Assembly (NCBI RefSeq): GCF_000242875.2
Contig: NZ_AEXL02000138.1
Span: forward strand, 1 to 55,925
DNA: 55,925 bases
Source: Candidatus Nitrosopumilus salarius BD31
GTDB taxonomy: Archaea; Thermoproteota; Nitrososphaeria; Nitrososphaerales; Nitrosopumilaceae
Direction of reading: 5' to 3'
This document shows, one piece after another, positions 33,890 through 42,155 of the stretch. The notes under the pieces were generated by a model. The model saw only the letters and a program-made list of their open reading frames with translations. It did not search any database and was not told the DNA's origin. The position numbers were made by a program, and so were the translations under genes. Every line of letters begins with the position of its first letter. Positions within the stretch are counted from its first letter, which is position 1.

Positions 33890-34675
33890 ATGTCTGAAGA
33901 GAAAAAAGAATCTGAAATAGAAGCAATATCTGCAGAAGATTCATACTCTGAAAAAACATCTGTTGAAGAAACTCCTAAAGTTGACCCAAAAGCAGCTGAA
34001 GAAGCTACTTCAAAAACTGAGGATGCTCTAAAGGCAGCAAAAGAAGCTGAGGCTGCAGCAAAAGCAGCTGAAGAAGCAAAATCATCTGCGGAAGCAATTG
34101 CAAAGGCAGAAGCCGCAGCAAAAGCAGCTGAATCTGCAGAAGCCGCAGTTAAAGAAGCTCTTGCAAAAGCAGAAGCCGCAAGAGCTGAGGCTGAAGCTGC
34201 AGCTGAAGAAGAATACAAAGCAATTGCAGCTGAAGTAAAAGCAGATGCTGCTAAGAAACCTGATTTTACATTTAAGAGGCAAGGGGAAGAAATTTTCCGA
34301 CGAGAAATGGGTGAGCCAGAATTTTTCTTAGATAAAAAAGATAGATTTCCACGACCTATACTTACACAAGATCAACAAGAATCTCTAACCAGAGAAGCTG
34401 AGATTCCACGTGATCAAACTCCACAGTATATTCCTGAACATGTTCTTAGTCCTGAATTTGCAGGTGTTTCTAATTATGAACGAGGTGTTGATTCCTTTTT
34501 AGAAGAAACTAGACAAAAACTTGCAAAACTAAAAAATGATCCAAATACAACTGAAAAAGAAATTAAGGATGTTGAAAATGAAATTACTTATTTGGAATCA
34601 TTACATGAAAATTTCTTTATAGGAATGAATGTTTTTAGAACAGCTAAAGGTGGAAGAGACAAAATTAAAGCATAA
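33890..34675 (+). CDS. Ala/Glu/Lys-rich coiled-coil protein
   Basis: This 261-residue protein has two parts. Residues about 35-125 are a low-complexity helix of repeated A-A-K-A-A-E-E-A type units, a probable single long coiled coil or helix. Residues about 128-261 are ordinary sequence (FTFKRQGEEIFRREMGEPEF, a Pro-rich stretch, then two helices). The second codon of the open frame, ATG at 33890, is the better start; a TTG precedes it. It ends 11 bp before hemA and is probably co-transcribed. No function is recognised. Confidence 0.7.
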   Translation: MSEEKKESEIEAISAEDSYSEKTSVEETPKVDPKAAEEATSKTEDALKAAKEAEAAAKAAEEAKSSAEAIAKAEAAAKAAESAEAAVKEALAKAEAARAEAEAAAEEEYKAIAAEVKADAAKKPDFTFKRQGEEIFRREMGEPEFFLDKKDRFPRPILTQDQQESLTREAEIPRDQTPQYIPEHVLSPEFAGVSNYERGVDSFLEETRQKLAKLKNDPNTTEKEIKDVENEITYLESLHENFFIGMNVFRTAKGGRDKIKA

Positions 34676-34686
34676 GGAGTGATGAT

Positions 34687-35763
34687 TTGAGCCAAATAAA
34701 TTTTGATGTGATGAATGCGAGAGTAACTTTCAAAAATGTTCCTATTCACACAATATCTAAATTTGCTTTTAAAGATGTAGTTGCAGCTTGTAATGAATTC
34801 AAAAAAATTCCTGGTGTTGAAGAGTGTATCATTATTCAAACTGCAACTCGAGTTGAAATTTTTACTGTAAGTAATGTTGAAACCGATGATTCACCTGATG
34901 CACGAAGACCAGAAGGCAAAACTCTTGTATTAAATAAAATAAAAGATACTTGGGTATCTCTGTCTTCATTAGAACAAATTGATATTGATCATTTTGATCA
35001 AACTCTTGAAGTTTACAAAGGCGATGATGTTTATCTTAACCTTTTACGATTAGCATCTGGATTAGATTCATTAGTTGTTGGATGGCAAAGCGTATTCGAT
35101 GACATTACACAATCATTGGCAAGTGCAAAGAGTGCTGGCGTGTCTGGCAAAATTCTTAATAAATTATTTGAAAATGTTATTCGTTTAGCTACACGTATGA
35201 GAGATACTACGGGAATTGCAAAAGATGTTGTTTCACTGGGTGATGTTGCAGTAAAACTAGTTGATGAGAAGGCAGGACTTGATTCCAAGAAGAAAGTATT
35301 GCTAATTGGAACTGGTGAACCTGCTGCTATGCTAGCAAAAACTTTGGGTAAAAAAGGAATTGTATTTGATGTTACAAGCCGTTCTCTTGAACGTTCAACA
35401 GGTTTCACTACTCTCCTAGGTGGAAATCCAGTAGACTTCAATGATGTTTTGGCTGGATTTGATAAATATGATATTGTTTTTGTGGCAACGACATCTGATT
35501 ATTTCTTAATTACATTTGATAGGATTAGACTGGCAATGGAAGAAAAGAAAAAAGGTACGCTAATTTTAGATTTATCCGATCCTAGAACTGTTGATGAAGG
35601 AATTACTGCACTTCCAGGAATCAAATTGTTATTCCGAGATCAAATAACAGAAATTTATGACGAAAGCGTCAAAGCCAGAACTGGTATTGTTCCTGCAGTC
35701 GAAAAAATAATTGAAAAAGAGCTTCCCATTTTATCTGCTAGAATGAAACGAATAGATGTTTAA
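34687..35763 (+). CDS. hemA: Glutamyl-tRNA reductase homologue with altered active site
   Basis: The family reduces glutamyl-tRNA to glutamate-1-semialdehyde, the first committed step of tetrapyrrole synthesis. The 358-residue protein has the expected layout: N-terminal catalytic domain, NADP domain (KKVLLIGTGEPAAMLAKTLG, about 199-218) and a C-terminal helix. RLASGLDSLVVG and RMRDTTGIAKDVVSLGDVAV match the family. However, the usual T-C-N-R is T-A-T-R (Ala53 in place of the catalytic Cys), the H-L-F His is absent (LNLLRLASG), and G-E-x-Q-I reads GWQSVF. The start is TTG with a GGAGTGAT Shine-Dalgarno element 2-10 nt upstream. Either thaumarchaeal enzymes work differently or this copy is not catalytic. 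Confidence 0.82.
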   Translation: MSQINFDVMNARVTFKNVPIHTISKFAFKDVVAACNEFKKIPGVEECIIIQTATRVEIFTVSNVETDDSPDARRPEGKTLVLNKIKDTWVSLSSLEQIDIDHFDQTLEVYKGDDVYLNLLRLASGLDSLVVGWQSVFDDITQSLASAKSAGVSGKILNKLFENVIRLATRMRDTTGIAKDVVSLGDVAVKLVDEKAGLDSKKKVLLIGTGEPAAMLAKTLGKKGIVFDVTSRSLERSTGFTTLLGGNPVDFNDVLAGFDKYDIVFVATTSDYFLITFDRIRLAMEEKKKGTLILDLSDPRTVDEGITALPGIKLLFRDQITEIYDESVKARTGIVPAVEKIIEKELPILSARMKRIDV

Positions 35764-35767
35764 TTAT

Positions 35768-35935
35768 TTACATTCCTTGTTTTCTTAAGAGAAATTGCAT
35801 AATTGCTTCTTTAGAATAATCTATTCCATGTTCTTCATCCGTATGGTTTCTAAAATCTTCTATCACTGATTCCATTTCTCCTTCTGCTACAAAATCACAC
35901 TCAAATCCATAATCATTACACTTGAGTTTTGCCAT
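35768..35935 (-). CDS. DUF1059-family small protein
   Basis: This 55-residue protein starts MAKLKCNDYGFECDFVAEGE and continues with HTDEEHGIDYSKEAI. The paired Cys (6 and 13) and H-x5-H spacing match DUF1059, a family of small putative metal-binding proteins of unknown role. It sits between the convergent hemA (4 bp away) and the flavin reductase on the same strand. Confidence 0.75.
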   Translation of the reverse strand: MAKLKCNDYGFECDFVAEGEMESVIEDFRNHTDEEHGIDYSKEAIMQFLLRKQGM

Positions 35936-36047
35936 ATTTTGCTAAAAAATAATCAATATAAAAATCCACAGGTGAGTAATATTTAGGGCAATAAGCTTTC
36001 CGAGTCTTAAAAAATCAAAATCGAATATTGTTATTTTCTAAAAAACT

Positions 36048-36890
36048 CTATCCGTATGACTCATACTTTACTGCAAAACTGCCATCTGGCTTTTTTTCAT
36101 GCTCGGTGACAAACCCTTTTGGACCTAAATAATCTAGAACACCGTCAATTGTTCCTTGATAGCCACAAATGTAGATGATCGTATTTTCTGGGGTAATTTT
36201 CTCACCTACCATCTCCTCAACTGGAGATAATCCTGTTTTTTTATCAGGTTGGAAAAATGATTCAACTCTCCCTACATGACCATTCCATGATCTATTGAAA
36301 TATTCTTTTGGTCTACTTATTGCAGCTCTATATCTGAAGTTCCATTGATCTCTTCCTCTTTTCTCACTCTCCATTTCTAAATCCGTCAAAAGACGTTTGT
36401 AACTTAATTCATCCACATAACTTGCTCCGTGAAGTACTATCACCTCACGTTTATCGTTGGTATCATGAAAATGTTTTGCAAATGCAATAAATGGTGCTAA
36501 TCCTGTACCTCCACCTACACAAATTACCCTCCTATTGTCTTTTTGCCCATTAGGTAATTTATCACTAATTTGTAATGCAGCTCCTGTTGGATCTCCGAGA
36601 TATACTTCATCACCTACACTTAGATAAAATAATTCAGTTGTTACTCTGCCTGGAAGTGGTTTTCTTACCCATCTAATTACAAATTCAAAATAATCTCTGT
36701 TCTCTGCATGTGATGCAATAGAATATGCCCTTCTAACTATTTTTTTTTCTGATGGTATTGGAAGGCCTATTGTCAAAAATTGACCTGTCTTGTATTGTGG
36801 CATTCCTTTTTCTGGAACCAATCTGATTATTACAAGATCTTCTTTTAGTAACTCCCTATAAACGACCTTTGCTTTCATTTCAGTTACCAT
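36048..36890 (-). CDS. Ferredoxin-NADP reductase-like flavoprotein, copy 2
   Basis: This 280-residue paralogue of 23545-24390 shares motifs RRAYSIASHAENRDYFEFVI, GGGTGLAPFIAFAKHF and CGYQGTIDGVLDYLGPKG, and the same end (KYESYG). Differences include GDPTGAALQI in place of LKPTGRALLI in the FAD loop, which may change the cofactor potential. It has the same promoter layout, with a TATATTTA box about 30 bp before the ATG. Both copies are intact and probably serve different ferredoxins. Confidence 0.85.
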   Translation of the reverse strand: MVTEMKAKVVYRELLKEDLVIIRLVPEKGMPQYKTGQFLTIGLPIPSEKKIVRRAYSIASHAENRDYFEFVIRWVRKPLPGRVTTELFYLSVGDEVYLGDPTGAALQISDKLPNGQKDNRRVICVGGGTGLAPFIAFAKHFHDTNDKREVIVLHGASYVDELSYKRLLTDLEMESEKRGRDQWNFRYRAAISRPKEYFNRSWNGHVGRVESFFQPDKKTGLSPVEEMVGEKITPENTIIYICGYQGTIDGVLDYLGPKGFVTEHEKKPDGSFAVKYESYG

Positions 36891-37022
36891 ACAAGAAGTT
36901 TTTTCGTGACTTTGGATAAATATATTTCTGTTATGATTTAATTCAAAAATTAGACAATTGTTCTAAAATGACACATTAACTGTAAAATTTATGTCAATGA
37001 TTCAATTAATGTTGTTATTGAA

Positions 37023-37823
37023 TTACTGATCGATTAGTGACACTATTTCATCAAGAATTTTTTGATTTGAAGCAGCAATAAAGGACACCCTTGTTTCATA
37101 ACTCAAGTCTGCATCTAATGGATTCAAATTTGCATCTAGTAGCAATCCTCCTGCTTCTTTGATAATTAGATATCCTGCTGCGATATCTTGGATTCGAATT
37201 TTTCCTCTTAAATCAATAAAAATATCTAGCAATCCTCTTGCAAAAAGTGCCATTTCTAGAGCATTTGCTCCAAAGTGTCTGGTATGTTCATGTTTTTCAT
37301 ATATTGGAGATAATCTTTTCATCAATTCTGGTGATGCCCCAGATGTATTGATTCCAATTATTTTGTATATTGGATCTTTGTCGTGAACATTGATTTGTTC
37401 TCCATTAAAAAATGACCCATTATTTTTTGAAGCCCAATACATTTCACCATTTGTTAAATTTGTAATTACGCCCTCTGTAATGGAACTTAATTTATTTTCA
37501 GTAGCAAATGCTAATGAACTGCAAAAAAATGGTACCCCTCTAACCGCATTAGCAGAACCATCAATTGCATCCATTATGACATATCCCTTAGAATTGTTTG
37601 ATAACTCAACGTGTCCACATTCTTCACCCAAAACAATACATTCAAAATTGATTTCCTTTAGATAATCTAAAACAGTTTTTTCAGCAATAATGTCGATGTT
37701 TCTTGAAATATCCCCACCTGCACCTATGCCAAAATCTCCTGCTGCATGTTCAGTTCCTGCAAGTTCTTTTACATTTTCATAAATTTTTTTTGAAGCTTCA
37801 CGAAGAATTTCTATTACTTCCAT
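37023..37823 (-). CDS. Inositol monophosphatase / archaeal fructose-1,6-bisphosphatase family
   Basis: This 266-residue metal-dependent sugar phosphatase shows the three metal-site motifs: GEECGH, MDAIDGSANAVRG (in place of D-P-I-D-G-T-x-N) and IQDIAAGYLIIKEAGG. Archaeal members often act on both inositol phosphate and fructose bisphosphate, so it may serve gluconeogenesis or inositol lipid synthesis. It is monocistronic and divergent from the gene at 37907. Confidence 0.87.
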   Translation of the reverse strand: MEVIEILREASKKIYENVKELAGTEHAAGDFGIGAGGDISRNIDIIAEKTVLDYLKEINFECIVLGEECGHVELSNNSKGYVIMDAIDGSANAVRGVPFFCSSLAFATENKLSSITEGVITNLTNGEMYWASKNNGSFFNGEQINVHDKDPIYKIIGINTSGASPELMKRLSPIYEKHEHTRHFGANALEMALFARGLLDIFIDLRGKIRIQDIAAGYLIIKEAGGLLLDANLNPLDADLSYETRVSFIAASNQKILDEIVSLIDQ

Positions 37824-37906
37824 ATTTACAATTAAGTCATTCGTAATTTAAGTGAAGAAAATATTTGTTTTGAAAGCATAAATAACAATAAGAAAGCTAA
37901 ACGATT

Positions 37907-39022
37907 GTGAGTGGTAAAGATCAATCTGTTGTAAGCAAAGAAGCTTTGATGAGCACAAAACCTGGAAAACAAATAATGAAACAGGCTTTATTCAAATCAA
38001 AAGGTTACAAATTATTTACCAAATACAAAGAAGAAACAGAAAATGAATTTCCACACTTTGCAGAAAGATTTGCTCAAGGTTTATTGCGTGAAATAAGATC
38101 TGATTCTGATCCTAATTCTACACAGCAAGCATTTGGAAATGAAGTGGGTTCTACGGAAATAATACTTAATTCCTCTGAAATTGAGCCTATAAAATCAAAA
38201 TTAGAAAGTCTTGAAGTAATGCAAGATAGAGTAAATAGAATTTTAAATTCAAATTTTGTAAAAATGACATTTCCTGTTTTTAATGGATTGTTTGATGCTG
38301 CATCCGATTTTTCTGGAAGAAACGATCCTCAATTAAAACAAGATATGGTTGAAGGGCATATTCTGGCAATTGATCTTAGTGAACCCATGGATAGAATTGT
38401 GGATAAAGATGAAGACTTGGAATTCCTTGATGATTATAAATTAATGAATCCATATATCTTGAAATTAGCCAGAGATAAAATTTCAAAAGGTGGAGAACAA
38501 GTTCTCAAAGAATTTGAAGAAGGATTCAAAGATGCGAGAGTTGGACAATACCTTGATGAAAAATTAAAATCAAAACCAACACAAATCACAGAAGAGGAGA
38601 TGACTCTCTCTTACAAAAAATACCGTGCTGTAATGGGAACTGCTGGTAGAAATATGGCTTTGGCGGAAAGACCATTATCTGAGATTTTCTATTTGGGTAT
38701 GGCAAGAGCTGCAGAAGGCGTTGGTTGTGGAAATGAAATTGAAGATTCAATTAAAAACGGATTTGTCAAAATTCCTTCTTGGCCACTTTATTATTCATTA
38801 TTGGCGAATGACGTGAAAAAAGGATTTGAGATAACTATGGAAAAAAGTAATTTGTATTTGCAAGATGCACGACTGACTCTTGATTTGTTACCTGAAGGGT
38901 TTTCTCACAAAGAATTTTTAGAATTTTTATTTTTGACTGTGGAACATTATAACCAATTTTGGTACAATAAATTACAAAAGGCCAATAAATGGTCAGAATT
39001 TACATCTAAACTTCCAAAGTGA
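37907..39022 (+). CDS. Conserved-looking hypothetical protein upstream of rfcL
   Basis: This 371-residue soluble, mostly helical protein has no motif that I recognise (for example HFAERFAQGLLREIRSD, FSGRNDPQLKQDMVEG, YKKYRAVMGTAGRNMALAER). It starts with GTG, and a CATAAATA box about 27 bp upstream fits a leaderless mRNA. Its stop overlaps the rfcL start (GTGA), so it heads an operon with the clamp-loader large subunit and a Cys-rich protein. That context suggests a role near replication or repair; this is inference. Confidence 0.65.
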   Translation: MSGKDQSVVSKEALMSTKPGKQIMKQALFKSKGYKLFTKYKEETENEFPHFAERFAQGLLREIRSDSDPNSTQQAFGNEVGSTEIILNSSEIEPIKSKLESLEVMQDRVNRILNSNFVKMTFPVFNGLFDAASDFSGRNDPQLKQDMVEGHILAIDLSEPMDRIVDKDEDLEFLDDYKLMNPYILKLARDKISKGGEQVLKEFEEGFKDARVGQYLDEKLKSKPTQITEEEMTLSYKKYRAVMGTAGRNMALAERPLSEIFYLGMARAAEGVGCGNEIEDSIKNGFVKIPSWPLYYSLLANDVKKGFEITMEKSNLYLQDARLTLDLLPEGFSHKEFLEFLFLTVEHYNQFWYNKLQKANKWSEFTSKLPK

Positions 39023-40188
39023 TAAAATTGATGTGGTCTGAAAAATATCGACCTCAGATTATTTCTGATATGGTGGGAAATGAAGAATCACGTGCAGCCA
39101 TAATGGAATGGTTTGTAAAGTGGAAAAAAGGCACCAAGCCACTTCTTCTGGTTGGTCCTCCTGGTATAGGAAAAACTACAATTGCATATCTTGTAGCCGA
39201 ACAATTTGGATATGATATGATTGGTCTTAATGCAAGTGATGTAAGAAGTAAATCACGAATTAATGAAATTCTAATGCCTGTTTTGGCCAATGTCAGCGTT
39301 ATGGGAATTCCAATGATCTTTGTAGATGAAGTAGATGGAATTCATGGACGTAGTGATTTTGGGGGTGCTTCAGCACTTATTGATATTCTCAAAGAACCTA
39401 CAGTTCCAATAATTCTTGCAGCAAACAGTGACACATCTGATAAAATGAAGGGTATTAAAAAAGCAGTAAAAACAATTTACTTCAAAAAAATTCCTCCTCG
39501 TCTGTTACGAATTTATCTTGAAAATATTTTGAAAAAAGAAAGTGCAAAATTAAGTCCAGGTTCTTTAATCAAAGTAATTGGCAAATCACGAGGAGACATT
39601 CGTTCTATGATTAATCTTACACAATCATTTGTGACTGGATTTAACCCACAAACAGAAACAACTTTTGAAAATATTAACATTGAAGATGGAATCAATGCTT
39701 TTTTTAAAGCAAATTCAATTGAAGAAGCTAGACTTATTTTGTATTCTATGCAAATTGATCCAAGAGAAAAAATTAATGCGTTTTATTCAAGTATCATTAC
39801 AAGTAATATCGATAATTCAACACTTGCAAAATATTTAGAAATAATGTCTAATGCAGATATGCTTTTTGGAAAAATTATGAAAACTCAAAATTGGAGACTC
39901 TTAAGATATCTGAATGATATTTTAATAAAATTATATCAAAATGATGATAGAATAAGATACTCTCAATACAATCTTTCATGGCCATTACTTAATAGAATTC
40001 GTTGGGATGGTGCCAAAATAAAATCACTGTCATCCATTATGGCAAAAAAATTACATTTGTCATCAAGTTCTTTTGTAACCCTTTGTCTTCCTTTTGTTTT
40101 ATTTTGTATTAAGAATAAATCACTGGAATTGGAATTAGAAGAAACTTTTGGTGATATTATTGAAAAGGAGATTGATCTAATTCAATGA
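39019..40188 (+). CDS. rfcL: Replication factor C large subunit
   Basis: This is the large subunit of the PCNA clamp loader, partner of RfcS (13122-14072). The protein is 389 residues from GTG at 39019; an ATG at 39031 (MWSEKYRPQ) is an equally good start. It has Walker A GPPGIGKTT and Walker B MIFVDEVDGI, then NASDVRSKSRI and GDIRSMINL (sensor 2 region). It lacks the small-subunit SRC arginine finger, as expected. No obvious PCNA-binding box is seen at its C-terminus (ends EKEIDLIQ). It overlaps the genes on both sides by 4 nt. Confidence 0.92.
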   Translation: MIKLMWSEKYRPQIISDMVGNEESRAAIMEWFVKWKKGTKPLLLVGPPGIGKTTIAYLVAEQFGYDMIGLNASDVRSKSRINEILMPVLANVSVMGIPMIFVDEVDGIHGRSDFGGASALIDILKEPTVPIILAANSDTSDKMKGIKKAVKTIYFKKIPPRLLRIYLENILKKESAKLSPGSLIKVIGKSRGDIRSMINLTQSFVTGFNPQTETTFENINIEDGINAFFKANSIEEARLILYSMQIDPREKINAFYSSIITSNIDNSTLAKYLEIMSNADMLFGKIMKTQNWRLLRYLNDILIKLYQNDDRIRYSQYNLSWPLLNRIRWDGAKIKSLSSIMAKKLHLSSSSFVTLCLPFVLFCIKNKSLELELEETFGDIIEKEIDLIQ

Positions 40189-40496
40189 GCTGGCGAAAAA
40201 TTCCTATGAAATTCCCAGGAACATGTATTGTATGTAATGAAAAAATCGAGATAAATGAAATTGGATTATGGGCAAAAGGATTAGGTGTGAAACATGAAAA
40301 ATGTGCTCAAATCGATCAATTACAGTGTATTGTATGTGGAGCACCTGCAGGATGCCCCAAATGTGAATTTCTCGAAAACTGCGATATTCCAAATGTGTCC
40401 CAATTCTGTATTTGTAAAAAATGCAGTGAGGAAAAAGATGCTTTTAGTTATTATCAAAAATCCACAAACAAAAAATTCCCCATTCTCAACTCTTAA
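40185..40496 (+). CDS. Cys-rich zinc-binding hypothetical protein
   Basis: This 103-residue protein has eleven Cys in pairs (CIVCNEKIEI, KCAQ, CIVCGAPAGCPKCEFLENC, CICKKC), enough for two or three zinc sites. The first part (TCIVCNEKI to GVKHEKC) resembles small treble-clef fingers that bind DNA ends or single strands. Its ATG overlaps the rfcL stop (ATGA), so it is co-translated with the clamp loader. Function is unknown. Confidence 0.7.
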   Translation: MSWRKIPMKFPGTCIVCNEKIEINEIGLWAKGLGVKHEKCAQIDQLQCIVCGAPAGCPKCEFLENCDIPNVSQFCICKKCSEEKDAFSYYQKSTNKKFPILNS

Positions 40497-40601
40497 CCTT
40501 CTAAAATAATCAAATATCCATGAATTTTTGTAAAAATTTCATGTTGCTGAAATTCTCAAACTAAATTAATATATGAAACCGTCTTGCTTTAGGTTACTGT
40601 T

Positions 40602-42149
40602 ATGCATTCTGAAAAGATTGAAGGATATACTAAAAAGAATAATACAGCATTACAGGGTGGTGGTCAAGATAGAATCAAGGCTCAACACGATAAAGGTAAG
40701 TTAACTGCTCGTGAACGAATCGATCTTTTACTTGATGAGGGAACTTTTACAGAAATTGATCCATTAACCACACATCATTACCACGAATATGATATGCAGA
40801 AAAAGAAATTCTTTACAGATGGTGTAGTGGGAGGATATGGAAATGTTCATGGTAGACAAATCTTTGTTTTTGCATATGATTTCACTGTACTTGGTGGAAC
40901 ACTTAGTCAGATGGGAGCTAAAAAAATTACTAAATTAATGGATCATGCAGTAAAAACTGGATGTCCAATAATTGGAATAATGGATTCTGGTGGAGCAAGA
41001 ATTCAAGAAGGAATAATGAGTCTTGATGGATTTGCAGACATCTTTTATCATAATCAATTAGCTTCTGGAGTAATTCCACAAATTACTGCAAGTATTGGTC
41101 CTTCAGCAGGAGGCTCAGTATATTCACCTGCAATGACTGACTTTGTAATTATGGTGGAAAAGGTTGGAACTATGTTTGTCACAGGTCCAGATGTAGTCAA
41201 AACTGTATTGGGTGAAGAAATCTCATTTGATGATCTTGGAGGCGCAATGACACATGGTTCAAAAAGTGGTGTTGCACATTTTGTTGCACAAAATGAATAC
41301 GAATGTATGGATTACATCAAAAAATTAATTTCATATCTACCTCAAAACAACACTGAAGAGCCACCAAAAATCACAACTGATGATGATCCAAATAGATTGG
41401 ATCATAACCTGATCAATATCATTCCAGAAAATCCTTTACAACCTTATGATATGAAAGAAATTATCAATTCTATTGTTGACAATCATGAATTCTTTGAAGT
41501 ACATGAATTGTTTGCTCCAAATATTATAGTGGGTTATGGAAGAATGAATGGTAAAGTTGTAGGAATCATAGCTAATCAACCTATACATCTAGCAGGTGCA
41601 CTTGATATTGATTCTTCAAATAAGGCAGCACGTTTCATAAGATTTTGCGATGCATTTAACATTCCCCTTATCACTTTGGTAGATACTCCTGGATACATGC
41701 CAGGTTCTAATCAAGAACATAATGGAATAATTAGACATGGTAGCAAACTGCTTTATGCATACTGTGAAGCTACAGTTCCAAGAATTACATTAGTTATAGG
41801 TAAGGCATATGGTGGTGCTTACATTGCAATGGGAAGTAAAAATCTTAGAACTGATATTAATTATGCATGGCCAACTGCCAGATGTGCAGTTTTAGGTGGA
41901 GAAGCAGCTGTAAAAATCATGTATCGAAAAGATCTTGATGAAGCAGATGATCCTGAGACACTTAAAAAGCAATTAATTGATGAATTTGCAGAAAAATTTG
42001 AAAATCCATACGTTGCTGCATCTCATGGAACTGTTGATAATGTAATTGATCCTGCTGAGACTAGACCTATGTTGATTAAAGCATTAGAAATGCTTGCAAG
42101 CAAACGAGAAAAACAACTTCCAAGGAAACATGGAAATATCAATTTGTGA
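40602..42149 (+). CDS. pccB: Acetyl-/propionyl-CoA carboxylase, carboxyltransferase subunit
   Basis: This subunit transfers the carboxyl group from biotin to acetyl-CoA or propionyl-CoA. The 515-residue crotonase-fold protein has both oxyanion regions: MDSGGARIQEGIMSLDGF with SIGPSAGGSVYSPA, and VDTPGYMPGSNQEHNGIIRH with GKAYGGAYIAMGSKNL. It leads a three-gene operon with the biotin carboxylase and biotin carrier. In ammonia-oxidising archaea one such enzyme does both carboxylations of the 3-hydroxypropionate/4-hydroxybutyrate cycle, because archaeal lipids need no malonyl-CoA. A TTAATATA box lies about 32 bp upstream. Confidence 0.93.
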   Translation: MHSEKIEGYTKKNNTALQGGGQDRIKAQHDKGKLTARERIDLLLDEGTFTEIDPLTTHHYHEYDMQKKKFFTDGVVGGYGNVHGRQIFVFAYDFTVLGGTLSQMGAKKITKLMDHAVKTGCPIIGIMDSGGARIQEGIMSLDGFADIFYHNQLASGVIPQITASIGPSAGGSVYSPAMTDFVIMVEKVGTMFVTGPDVVKTVLGEEISFDDLGGAMTHGSKSGVAHFVAQNEYECMDYIKKLISYLPQNNTEEPPKITTDDDPNRLDHNLINIIPENPLQPYDMKEIINSIVDNHEFFEVHELFAPNIIVGYGRMNGKVVGIIANQPIHLAGALDIDSSNKAARFIRFCDAFNIPLITLVDTPGYMPGSNQEHNGIIRHGSKLLYAYCEATVPRITLVIGKAYGGAYIAMGSKNLRTDINYAWPTARCAVLGGEAAVKIMYRKDLDEADDPETLKKQLIDEFAEKFENPYVAASHGTVDNVIDPAETRPMLIKALEMLASKREKQLPRKHGNINL

Positions 42150-42155
42150 TTAAAT

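Noticed and set aside
33877-34218. An Ala/Ser-rich minus-strand frame opposite the coiled-coil gene
   Set aside because: It is a mirror of the GCA/GCT-rich coiled-coil codons, with no family motif and no promoter.
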